Below, piece by piece: positions 1-5,670 of a stretch of 6,327 bases of DNA; positions within the stretch are counted from its first letter, which is position 1, and each line of letters begins with the position of its first letter. The position numbers and the translations under genes were made by a program. The stretch is taken from contig JAFDBA010000164.1 in NCBI GenBank assembly GCA_019313505.1, positions 1-6,327 on the forward strand, in the 5' to 3' direction. The stretch is from Deltaproteobacteria bacterium. Its GTDB lineage: Bacteria; Desulfobacterota; Desulfobacteria; Desulfobacterales; UBA11574. The notes below the pieces were generated by a model. It did not search any database and was not told the DNA's origin. It saw only the letters and a list, made by a program, of their open reading frames with translations.

Positions 1-2
1 CT

Positions 3-686
3 CTTGACAGGTTAAAAAAATACAAAGACAAGGCAATTATCATTTTCAATAAAACAACCAGGCCTGATAAAAAGAAAAAAGCGTCTAATGCTGAGAGTAA
101 AAAAGAACAACAACCAAAAACTCCTGTTCCGGCTTCCCGTGAGAACCTTTCTTCTCCGGGAAAACAGGAGACTGTAGGGAAGCAGGAAAAACAGATTTTG
201 GAAGTAAAGGTGAAAAAAGAGTCTTTAGTAGCGAAACCGGTTATTGAAACGTCGGTAGTTAGTGCTGAAACAGATACATCATTACCCCAAAAGCTTAAGA
301 CAGAAGAAGAAATTCCTTCTCAACAAGACCGGAAAGAACGGTTGGAATCCTTTTTGAATATTTATTGCCAGACATATGCCAGTAAAGATCTTGATAAATT
401 TGTCACCTTCTTCACTTCCGATGCCACTGAAAACAACAAGCCTTTCCAGGATATGCTGACCAAATATCGAAAAAACATGGAAAAGATCAAATCGTTTAAC
501 TACCGGATTGAACTGGTTAATTATTCCCTGTTGCCCGACACTGGAAACATTTCGGTCCAGGGGAAATATTTCAACCGCTTTCTTTTACATGAAGGGACGT
601 GGCAGGAAAATAGCGGCAGTATTTCCATGGAGCTTACAGAAAATGGTAATTCATATCTTGTAAAGCGGCTTAACTACGAAAAATAG
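3..686 (+). CDS. C-terminal part of a protein with a charged linker and an NTF2-like (Cds6/SnoaL-type) domain, partial at left edge
   Basis: The frame is open from the first complete codon (position 3) to TAG at 684-686, giving 227 visible residues, so the real start lies outside the window. A TTG at 198 could serve as a start, but nothing supports it because the frame simply continues upstream. Visible residues 1 to about 20 end an unidentified upstream domain. Residues about 20-110 are a low-complexity Lys/Glu/Pro/Ser linker. Residues about 113-227 look like a compact NTF2-like alpha+beta domain: a helix around FLNIYCQTYASKDLDKF, then strands with GKYFNRF and a final YLVKRLNYEK strand. This resembles the C-terminal domains attached to secreted or envelope proteins in Deltaproteobacteria. 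Binding partner and activity cannot be read from it. It is convergent with the EEP gene downstream, with 47 nt between them and no clear terminator. The coding call is firm; the domain assignment is inference. Confidence 0.75.
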   Translation, partial: LDRLKKYKDKAIIIFNKTTRPDKKKKASNAESKKEQQPKTPVPASRENLSSPGKQETVGKQEKQILEVKVKKESLVAKPVIETSVVSAETDTSLPQKLKTEEEIPSQQDRKERLESFLNIYCQTYASKDLDKFVTFFTSDATENNKPFQDMLTKYRKNMEKIKSFNYRIELVNYSLLPDTGNISVQGKYFNRFLLHEGTWQENSGSISMELTENGNSYLVKRLNYEK

Positions 687-733
687 CACTGGTATTTCAA
701 AAGCCGAAATGCTCACTTATTTTTTCATAAATC

Positions 734-1513
734 CTAACCTAGACTTTTTACGAAACCGTCAAATATAGCATAGAGCGGGAAATGATCTGATGGATAAAGA
801 CCGTCAATTGTATCACGGATGACCATGCAATCTTGTTTGAAGATTTTTCCGTGATAGAGAATCCAGTCAATATAATCTCCGTTTATATTCCCTGTGAATC
901 CATGATGGGTCCCCGGAAAGGGTTTTTTAAACGCATTTTTAAAATAACACTCCTTTTCCTCCGGTTTCCGACCATGGCCGGTGAAAATGTTATAGCAGGG
1001 ACTAAAGGGAATTGCGTTAAAGTCTCCGACCATAATTACAGGGATGTCACTCGGGAAACGAAGTAACCGCTCCATAATAAGTTTGGCGCTCTTGATCTGG
1101 ACCGAGGTATCAAAGTCAAAATGAGTATTGACACATATGATCATGTGGCTGTCGTTTTTAAACATACCGATAGTGCATTGTCTCGGCCAGAGGCTTTCCC
1201 GAAAACGGCTCGGTATTGTGGGTGTTGGACTCAGAAAGAAATGTTCTCGATAGATGCAGGTCCAGGTTTTTTTATAAAAGATAATGTTGTTTTGCCAGAA
1301 GGAGGGTGAAGGACTACGTTTGCCGATAAAATCGTATTCCGTCAGCAGTTCATTCAGAAAATCTGTCTGGAAATCATTCGCTTCCTGAAGACCGATGAAA
1401 TCTGCACGATATTTTTCAAAAAGATAGGGAAAACCCTTTTTGCGGTATTGCCAGCTATTGGGTCCGTCGTCTGCCAATCCAAAACGCAGGTTTAATGTCA
1501 AAACAGAGAGCAT
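734..1513 (-). CDS. endonuclease/exonuclease/phosphatase (EEP) family hydrolase
   Basis: This is a 259-residue metal-dependent phosphoesterase of the EEP (DNase I-like) superfamily. Visible hallmarks in order are N8 (TLNLRF), the metal ligand E44 (GLQEA), H131 (VNTHFD), D164 and N166 (VGDFNA), D216 (DYIDWI) and the terminal catalytic pair D243-H244 (PSDHFP). All core residues are present, so it should be active. The substrate (nucleic acid, phospholipid or other phosphodiester) cannot be decided. No signal peptide is seen, so it is probably cytosolic. I chose ATG at 1513 because the family fold begins at once (LSVLTLNLRFG). The in-frame GTG at 1585 would add 24 unrelated residues and lies at the edge of the repeat element 1585-1723. 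No good Shine-Dalgarno precedes 1513, so the start is moderately sure. The last residues (DGFVKSLG) are encoded by a dispersed 21-nt repeat. It lies downstream of the CYTH gene on the same strand, 258 nt apart. Confidence 0.85.
   Translation of the reverse strand: MLSVLTLNLRFGLADDGPNSWQYRKKGFPYLFEKYRADFIGLQEANDFQTDFLNELLTEYDFIGKRSPSPSFWQNNIIFYKKTWTCIYREHFFLSPTPTIPSRFRESLWPRQCTIGMFKNDSHMIICVNTHFDFDTSVQIKSAKLIMERLLRFPSDIPVIMVGDFNAIPFSPCYNIFTGHGRKPEEKECYFKNAFKKPFPGTHHGFTGNINGDYIDWILYHGKIFKQDCMVIRDTIDGLYPSDHFPLYAIFDGFVKSLG
742..762 (-). repeat. 21-nt dispersed repeat, copy 1 (3' end of the EEP gene)
   Basis: The + strand reads GACTTTTTACGA followed by AACCGTCAA. It matches 1755-1775 at 20 of 21 positions in the same orientation. 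Read on the gene strand it encodes the C-terminal residues DGFVKS of the EEP protein, just before the stop codon. Confidence 0.7.
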
Positions 1514-1584
1514 GGTTATATTTTTACATTGAGAACCTGGTTCTTTAGGCCAGGTCAGAGTTTCCGGCCCCGCCTGAAGAATCA

Positions 1585-1723
1585 CTGCAAGAGTTTGAAG
1601 TGAACTAAAGTTTAAAGTGAGCTAAAGTTAAGGAATTCTGTCAATTATATAAAAACAGTGGAGCGAAGCGACACCATAACTTTAGGCACTTTAGATCACT
1701 TTAGACACTTTTAACTTGTACAG
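1585..1723. repeat. inverted-repeat (REP/MITE-like) element 1, AT-rich arms
   Basis: The left arm (about 1585-1630) is an imperfect inverted repeat of the right arm (about 1677-1723). Both arms are built from reiterated words of about 9-11 nt, CTAAAGTG on the left and its complement CACTTTAG on the right. The centre (1631-1676) is unique and includes GGAATTCTG, AATTATATAAAAACA and GAGCGAAGCGACACC. There is no coding potential. Parts of this centre recur in the element at 4411-4603. It lies between the CYTH and EEP genes, which are on the same strand. A small extra hairpin (ACCTGG at 1535-1540 with CCAGGT at 1550-1555) lies just outside. The structure resembles a non-autonomous palindromic repeat; mobility is inferred, not shown. 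Confidence 0.65.
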
Positions 1724-1754
1724 CTTTAAGTAAAGCAGCACAATGCGGAAGTTG

Positions 1755-1775
1755 GACTTTTTACGAGACCGTCAA
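1755..1775 (-). repeat. 21-nt dispersed repeat, copy 2 (stop codon of the CYTH gene)
   Basis: The + strand reads GACTTTTTACGA followed by GACCGTCAA, one mismatch from the copy at 742-762. On the gene strand the repeat begins TTGACGG and contributes the TGA stop codon (1774-1772) of the CYTH gene. Confidence 0.7.
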
Positions 1776-2383
1776 TGACTATTGGCTTCAATAAGATCGA
1801 GATATTTCGCAAGGTCGAACCTGATATTTATAAAGTTGCTGAATGTGACATCATAAAACGGCAGGTTTGATTTCTGCTTGATCACATCAAATATTGCAAG
1901 GTAATTAAGAAGAATTCTTTTTTTCCACTTAAAGCCGATTTGGGATGCCAATTCCTTAATATCTTCCTTTTGACCCTCGATCTCGAGAAAGTTGCCATAG
2001 GGCATTGTATCCAGGCAGATGTTGGCACTGTTTAATATAAAAGTTTCACGCCATTTTTCGTATACCTGTTCTTCCCGGAACCCCAAAGATTCCAGAATAT
2101 TTTTCATGGTGGTAAAATCGCTGACTTCAACTTCCAGCTCTCTTAATATTTTAAATTGATCGTCTTTAACAGGAGGTTCAGATTTAAAAGTAAGGATTGT
2201 TTTCGTATCCTGGCGTAGTCGCAGGAGAGATTTTTTTTGAATCAGACTGTTATCGGAATCGTCAAAGCGTATATTTGTTTCAAAAACCCGTCCCCTGGAC
2301 ACCGCACCGATCTCGATAATCCGATCACGTATGCGGTCCATATCCGATAAATAAAATTTCACTTCGATTTCCAAGTTTTCCAT
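1772..2383 (-). CDS. cyaB: CYTH-domain protein, class IV adenylate cyclase-like (CyaB type)
   Basis: This is a 203-residue CYTH (triphosphate tunnel) protein. The family binds a triphosphate with Mg2+ in a beta-barrel and acts as class IV adenylate cyclase, thiamine triphosphatase or inorganic triphosphatase. The signature ExExK is E5-I-E7-V-K9. Other expected tunnel residues are R55 and R57 (LLRLRQ), K67 (TFK), E82, E84 and E86 (RELEVEV), K110 and R112 (YEKWRETF), D125, and E134 and E136 (FLEIEG). The set looks complete, so activity is likely. Which reaction it catalyses cannot be told from motifs, so the symbol is a family label. ATG at 2383 is chosen because GGAG lies 8 nt upstream and the ExExK motif follows directly. 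The in-frame extension to 2482 would read back through the promoter. It is divergent from rplM, with a strong promoter in the gap. The stop codon lies inside a dispersed 21-nt repeat. Confidence 0.85.
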   Translation of the reverse strand: MENLEIEVKFYLSDMDRIRDRIIEIGAVSRGRVFETNIRFDDSDNSLIQKKSLLRLRQDTKTILTFKSEPPVKDDQFKILRELEVEVSDFTTMKNILESLGFREEQVYEKWRETFILNSANICLDTMPYGNFLEIEGQKEDIKELASQIGFKWKKRILLNYLAIFDVIKQKSNLPFYDVTFSNFINIRFDLAKYLDLIEANSH

Positions 2384-2391
2384 CGAAACAT

Positions 2392-2395
2392 CTCC
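2392..2395 (-). promoter_or_regulatory. Shine-Dalgarno of the CYTH gene
   Basis: GGAG on the minus strand, 8 nt before the ATG at 2383. It decides between this start and the longer in-frame extension up to 2482. Confidence 0.7.
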
Positions 2396-2417
2396 ATTAC
2401 ATATGCCTGATACTTGG

Positions 2418-2446
2418 TTTATATTAGAAATAATTGTTTGTGTCAA
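2418..2446 (-). promoter_or_regulatory. sigma70-type promoter of the CYTH gene
   Basis: On the minus strand there is a perfect TTGACA (2446-2441), a 17-nt spacer and TATAAA (2423-2418), close to the housekeeping consensus. Transcription would begin near 2411, giving a short 5' leader of about 28 nt before ATG at 2383. It faces the rplM promoter head to head. Confidence 0.75.
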
Positions 2447-2467
2447 TTTGCCAAGACAATTTTTCCC

Positions 2468-2496
2468 TTGACACAGACACAATTATTATTTAAACG
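2468..2496 (+). promoter_or_regulatory. probable sigma70-type promoter of rplM-rpsI
   Basis: There is a perfect TTGACA at 2468-2473. The -10 is weaker: TAAACG at 2491-2496 with a 17-nt spacer, or TTTAAA at 2489-2494 with 15 nt. A start near 2503 would leave about 27 nt of leader before the GTG at 2530, too short for a large regulatory RNA structure. The -35 box and part of the spacer are mirrored by the opposing CYTH promoter. Confidence 0.55.
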
Positions 2497-2529
2497 TTCA
2501 AGGTTCTATATTCAGAGGAGAAAATCATA

Positions 2530-2964
2530 GTGAAAAAATATACATATAGTGCAAAAAATACCGACAACAAGGGCAAATGGTATGTTGTTGATGCCCGGGA
2601 TAAGGTTCTGGGAAGAATTGCCAGTACCATTGCCGCCCGCCTAAGGGGGAAACACAACCCCCTCTTTACACCCCATGTCGACACTGGTGACTGGGTGGTG
2701 GTTGTTAATGCGGAGAAGGTTGCCCTGACGGGTAGAAAATGGCAGAAGAAACAATATTATCGTCACAGTGGTTATATCGGGAGTCTTAAGACGATTACCG
2801 CTGAAAAACTTTTGGAAAAAAGGCCTGAAGATCTTATCCGTTTTGCCGTCAAGGGTATGCTGCCAAAGAACAGACTGGGAAGAAAGCTTTTCAAAAAATT
2901 GAAGGTTTATTCGGGTAATCAGCACCCTCATGAGGCCCAGCAACCGGAAATTCTTGACCTTTAG
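2530..2964 (+). CDS. rplM: 50S ribosomal protein L13
   Basis: This is a 144-residue protein, close to the usual length of about 142, and colinear with bacterial uL13, an rRNA-binding protein of the large subunit that is needed early in assembly. Recognisable stretches are WYVVDARDKVLGRIAS near the N-terminus, DTGDWVVVVNAEKV around residue 55, the basic YYRHSGYIGSLK segment, AVKGMLPKNRLGR around residues 112-124 and the C-terminal YSGNQHPHEAQQPE. The start is GTG at 2530, preceded by AGAGGAG (2514-2520) with a 9-nt spacer. It is followed after 38 nt by rpsI, the standard rplM-rpsI transcription unit. It is transcribed divergently from the CYTH gene and probably driven by the promoter at 2468-2496. 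Nothing abnormal is seen. Confidence 0.98.
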   Translation: MKKYTYSAKNTDNKGKWYVVDARDKVLGRIASTIAARLRGKHNPLFTPHVDTGDWVVVVNAEKVALTGRKWQKKQYYRHSGYIGSLKTITAEKLLEKRPEDLIRFAVKGMLPKNRLGRKLFKKLKVYSGNQHPHEAQQPEILDL

Positions 2965-3002
2965 AAGAGCAAGTTAAATTTCTTTAAGTATCGGGGAATT
3001 AT

Positions 3003-3398
3003 ATGGATAAAGAAAACGTTTATTATGCCACGGGAAAACGAAAGAGTGCCATCGCAAGAACCTGGATAATGCCGGGGAACGGGGAAATTACCATTAATGA
3101 TAGCCCCATGGATGATTATTTCAAGATTGAGGTGGTAAAAACAATTGTAAAACAGCCCCTTGTTTTGACAAATACTCTTGGATCATTTGATGTAAAAGCC
3201 CATGTTACCGGCGGAGGTTTTTCAGGGCAAGCCGGTGCCATTCGGCATGGCATCACCAAAGCTTTGATGTTGGCTAACCCTGAGCTCAGGAAGGCATTAA
3301 AAAAAGCCGGCTATGTTCGGCGTGACGCCAGGGTCAAGGAAAGAAAAAAATACGGCCAGAAAGGTGCGCGGGCACGGTTCCAGTTTTCAAAGCGCTAA
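3003..3398 (+). CDS. rpsI: 30S ribosomal protein S9
   Basis: This is a 131-residue uS9, a head protein of the small subunit whose C-terminal tail reaches the P-site tRNA. Visible family features are the N-terminal YYATGKRKSAIARTW, the central VTGGGFSGQAGAIRHGITKAL and the basic end VRRDARVKERKKYGQKGAR, closing with the invariant-type QFSKR tail. Length is normal. The ATG start has GGGG (2993-2996) 6 nt upstream. It is co-transcribed with rplM and ends 25 nt before a strong intrinsic terminator, so the operon is just these two genes. Confidence 0.98.
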   Translation: MDKENVYYATGKRKSAIARTWIMPGNGEITINDSPMDDYFKIEVVKTIVKQPLVLTNTLGSFDVKAHVTGGGFSGQAGAIRHGITKALMLANPELRKALKKAGYVRRDARVKERKKYGQKGARARFQFSKR

Positions 3399-3423
3399 CA
3401 TTTATTATATTCTTCATTTTCAG

Positions 3424-3460
3424 AAGGGAACAGGGAGTAACCTGTTCCCTTTGTTTATTT
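3424..3460 (+). terminator. intrinsic terminator of rplM-rpsI
   Basis: The stem AAGGGAACAGG (3424-3434) pairs perfectly with CCTGTTCCCTT (3441-3451) across the 6-nt loop GAGTAA, 11 bp in all, followed by a T-rich tract (TTTGTTTATTTT). The reverse strand has no comparable U-tract, so it should act mainly on the rpsI side. Confidence 0.9.
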
Positions 3461-3537
3461 TGATCCATAGTGATTTTTAAAAATATTTTGGCCCGCATCT
3501 GAAATTACGAGCCCACCGTGGAACTATATGAAGCGTT

Positions 3538-4314
3538 TCAACGATTCTTCCACTCAGGTTTCCTTTTTTCCAAAAAAGCCGACATACCTTCCTGTGCATC
3601 TTCAGTCAGGCAGTTCATCACAATTGCATGAGTGGCATAATTGTAAGCTGACGGGGTATCCAGGTCCGCCTGGTTATAAAAAGTTCGCTTTCCAAAAGCA
3701 AGGGTATACCGGCTGTATTGAGCGATTTCCATGGCCCAGTTTCTGGTCTGTTCCACAAGTTTGTCCGGAGCAACTATTCTGTTTATGAGTCCGAATTTTT
3801 CCGCTTCCTCGGCCGAAATAAAACGACCCGTCAAGAGCATTTCCAAAGCCCTTCGTCGGCCCACAACCCGGACCAGGGGAACCGAGGGGGTGGAACAGAA
3901 AAGACCTATTTTTACCCCCGGGGTGGCAAACTGTGTCCCGGTTTCCGCAATGGCAAGGTCACAGGCGGCAACCAACTGGCATCCAGCTGCCGTTGCGATG
4001 CCATGAACCTGGGCAATGACCGGCTGGGAGAGTTTGAAAAGCGCTTGCATCATCTCTGCGCATACTGAAAAAATCTTGTCAAAATGCCGAATGTCCAGGT
4101 CTGCTCCCACCATTTCTTGAAGATCATGCCCTGCACAAAATGCCGGGCCGTTTCCCTTGATGACAACCACACGGATATCTGGATCTTGTTCTATAATTTT
4201 GAGCTTATTCAGCATATTTACCATCAATTCCAGAGAGAGTGCATTACGTTTCTCAGGTCGATTTAATGTAAGCCACGCCACGGGGCCGTCTTTATCCAGC
4301 AATACAGGTTCCAT
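3538..4314 (-). CDS. enoyl-CoA hydratase/isomerase-family (crotonase) protein, ECHDC3-like
   Basis: This is a 258-residue crotonase-fold protein, the usual length. Family features are WLTLNRPEKRNALS (residues 14-27), the CoA-binding/oxyanion segment AFCAGHDL (58-65), HGIATAAGCQLVAACDLA (104-121), FATPGVKIGLFCSTP (129-143), the LLTGRFISAEEAEKFGLIN block (160-178) and a C-terminal EGMSAFLEKRKPEW. The wording is closest to the ECHDC3 branch. In classical hydratase the two catalytic glutamates lie in GGGCEL and in QPE; here these positions are Q113 (AAGCQL) and G133 (TPGV). Hydration of enoyl-CoA by the standard mechanism is therefore doubtful, and the substrate is unknown. ATG at 4314 is set by AGGAGG 7 nt upstream. 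The frame extends 53 codons further, into the repeat element at 4411-4603, and that extension is not protein-like. No clear promoter is seen. Confidence 0.9.
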   Translation of the reverse strand: MEPVLLDKDGPVAWLTLNRPEKRNALSLELMVNMLNKLKIIEQDPDIRVVVIKGNGPAFCAGHDLQEMVGADLDIRHFDKIFSVCAEMMQALFKLSQPVIAQVHGIATAAGCQLVAACDLAIAETGTQFATPGVKIGLFCSTPSVPLVRVVGRRRALEMLLTGRFISAEEAEKFGLINRIVAPDKLVEQTRNWAMEIAQYSRYTLAFGKRTFYNQADLDTPSAYNYATHAIVMNCLTEDAQEGMSAFLEKRKPEWKNR

Positions 4315-4321
4315 GTTAAAG

Positions 4322-4327
4322 CCTCCT
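4322..4327 (-). promoter_or_regulatory. Shine-Dalgarno of the crotonase-family gene
   Basis: AGGAGG on the minus strand, 7 nt before the ATG at 4314. It is a perfect site and settles the start against the longer in-frame extension to 4473. Confidence 0.85.
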
Positions 4328-4410
4328 TGCAATATTTTAGAATTCCTGACCTGTGTGCATAATTTTAACGTTATATGAAGGTTTAGTCGTAATTTCAGAT
4401 GCAATAATTT

Positions 4411-4603
4411 GAACATCGAACATCGAACATTCAACGTCGAACGTCGAATGCGGAAGGCGCTCCTGCCCGCCATCGCGAGCCGTACTCAATGCTCTTCGTC
4501 CTTTTGTTGGCTCGCTCAGGCTAGGCGGGCGGGTCGCTTTGTTTTTATTATAAATGGTAGAATACATTATTCGATGTTCAACGTTCGATGTTCGACGTTC
4601 ATC
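4411..4603. repeat. inverted-repeat (REP/MITE-like) element 2, nested palindrome with GC-rich core
   Basis: The outer arms 4411-4450 and 4571-4603 are imperfect inverted repeats, each made of reiterated words of about 8-9 nt of the type GAACATC/GAACGTC. An inner pair, CCTGCCCGCC (4462-4471) with GGCGGGCGGG (4524-4533) and GCGAGCC (4475-4481) with GGCTCGC (4509-4515), makes a GC-rich stem. Between the inner stem and the right arm lie TTTTTATTATAAATGG and AGAATA. Read on the minus strand, these match the centre of the element at 1585-1723. All open frames across it are low-complexity shadows. The element lies in the 374-nt gap 4315-4688 between the crotonase gene and the ABC ATPase pseudogene. 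I see nothing else recognisable in 4604-4688, including no good terminator. Confidence 0.75.
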
Positions 4604-4688
4604 TTTTATATGCCTTCAAGGTTTGGATTCTTCATTAAAATATGTTGAATCTGAATTTACACTAGGTCAGTAGCCCTGCATTTAGATT

Positions 4689-5612
4689 TTATTTCTCCGC
4701 AACTTTCCAGCATCTTACCAGGTGTTTTTCTCCGACTTTTTCAAAACCGATTTTCTCTTCCAGACAACGGGGTTCCTCAATGGGGCACCTTCCCTGAAAA
4801 CGGCATCCTTTGGAGGTTATCAGAGAATCAGAGAGATCCGGTTCCACGAGTTCTGTTTTCCGTCTTATACCCGGCACGGGATCAGGAATCGCCGAAAGGA
4901 GCGAGAGGGTATAGGGATGACGGGGGGTTTCAAAAAGCTCCTCCGCGGGTGCGGACTCCATGATTTGGCCTTTGTACATGACGGAAATCGTGCTGCACAG
5001 ATAACTTACTACATTGAGGTCATGAGAGATGAAAAGATAACTTAATCCCAGGCGATCCTGAAGATCTTTTAAAAGAGGGGTCCACGCTCAGGGCGCGTGC
5101 GATGCAGATGCGCTGTCGCTGTCCGCCACTGAATTCATGGGGGTATCGATCTGCGCTATCCGGAGACATGCCCACCATTTCGAGGAGTTTTTCAAGGCGC
5201 TCTTTACGCTTTTTGCCCCTTTTGAGACCCAGAATTCGCAGCCCTTCCTCGATGGACAAGCCGGCGGTCATCCGGGGATTTAATGAACCGAAGGGGGAAA
5301 AACGATTTGAATCTCTTTTCGAATCGGCTTCATATCTTTTTCGCTAAATTCACCGATATCACTTCCCCAAAAGATGATTTTTCCGTTATCCGGCTTCAAA
5401 AGTTTCAGAATGAGTCTGGCAACGGTTGTTTTTCCGCAACCGCTCTCGCCTACCAGTCCCAGGGTTTTCCCCTGTTCGATTTCAAAGCTCACATCATCAA
5501 CGGCTTCAACCCATCCGGAGATTTTCTGAAAAAAGCCCCTGCGTATTGGAAAGTATTTTTTCAGATTTTGTACTCGCAGGATGATCTGTTTGTCTTTATT
5601 CACCAAATCCAT
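4689..5612 (-). pseudogene. broken dppF/oppF-like ATPase of an oligopeptide/dipeptide ABC transporter
   Basis: This was the second nucleotide-binding subunit of a peptide (Dpp/Opp-type) importer. The first piece (ATG 5612 to TAA 5280-5282) has the Walker A motif GESGCGKTT and stops at IVFPP, where the family has VFQDP. About 4 nt are missing there, so the Q-loop Gln is lost and the frame shifts. The reading resumes as FGSLNPRMTAG, continues through the signature FSGGQRQR to ARALSVDP, and then jumps to LLKDLQDRLGLSYLFISHDL. The expected segment of about 22 residues with Walker B and the D-loop (LILDEPxSALD) is gone, about 65 nt, shifting the frame back. The last piece contains the H-loop SHDL, VMYKGQIMES and the C-terminal oligopeptide/dipeptide-transporter domain with CRFQGRCP, ending at 4689. 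The two losses total about 69 nt, so the outer pieces are in one frame. The product cannot hydrolyse ATP normally. Sequencing or assembly error is possible but less likely for two deletions. Confidence 0.85.
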
Positions 5613-5670
5613 ATAGTTCGTTTCTTAATGATAAATTTTGTGTATTTAATGTAAAAAAATTCGCAAGTTT

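Noticed and set aside
833..1309. Plus-strand open frames opposite the EEP gene
   Set aside because: They are antisense to a gene with all its catalytic motifs and show no protein-like features of their own.
1535..1555. Small hairpin (ACCTGG/CCAGGT) upstream of the EEP start as a terminator or attenuator
   Set aside because: The stem is only 6 bp with a 9-nt loop and no U-tract; it is too weak to call.
1514..1585. 24-residue N-terminal extension of the EEP protein from a GTG at 1585
   Set aside because: The family fold starts directly at the ATG at 1513, the extra residues look unlike any EEP N-terminus, and the GTG lies at the edge of repeat element 1.
2384..2482. 33-residue N-terminal extension of the CYTH protein
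   Set aside because: It would lie across a near-consensus promoter, and a good Shine-Dalgarno and the ExExK motif mark ATG 2383 as the start.
2490..2943. Minus-strand open frames opposite rplM
   Set aside because: rplM is an unmistakable conserved gene; these are antisense shadows without ribosome-binding sites or family features.
4411..4603. CRISPR array
   Set aside because: The reiterated words are about 8-9 nt, imperfect and without spacers of regular length; the two arms are inverted, not direct, repeats.
4337..4648. Open frames on both strands across 4337-4648
   Set aside because: They are translations of the inverted-repeat arms (phrases such as FNVERRM and FDVECSMFDVQ), low in complexity and mutually overlapping.
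5020..5612. Programmed frameshifting to express a full-length dppF/oppF-like ATPase
   Set aside because: The Q-loop and Walker B codons are absent, not just out of frame, so no frameshift could restore a working protein, and there is no stimulatory signal beyond a short C-run.
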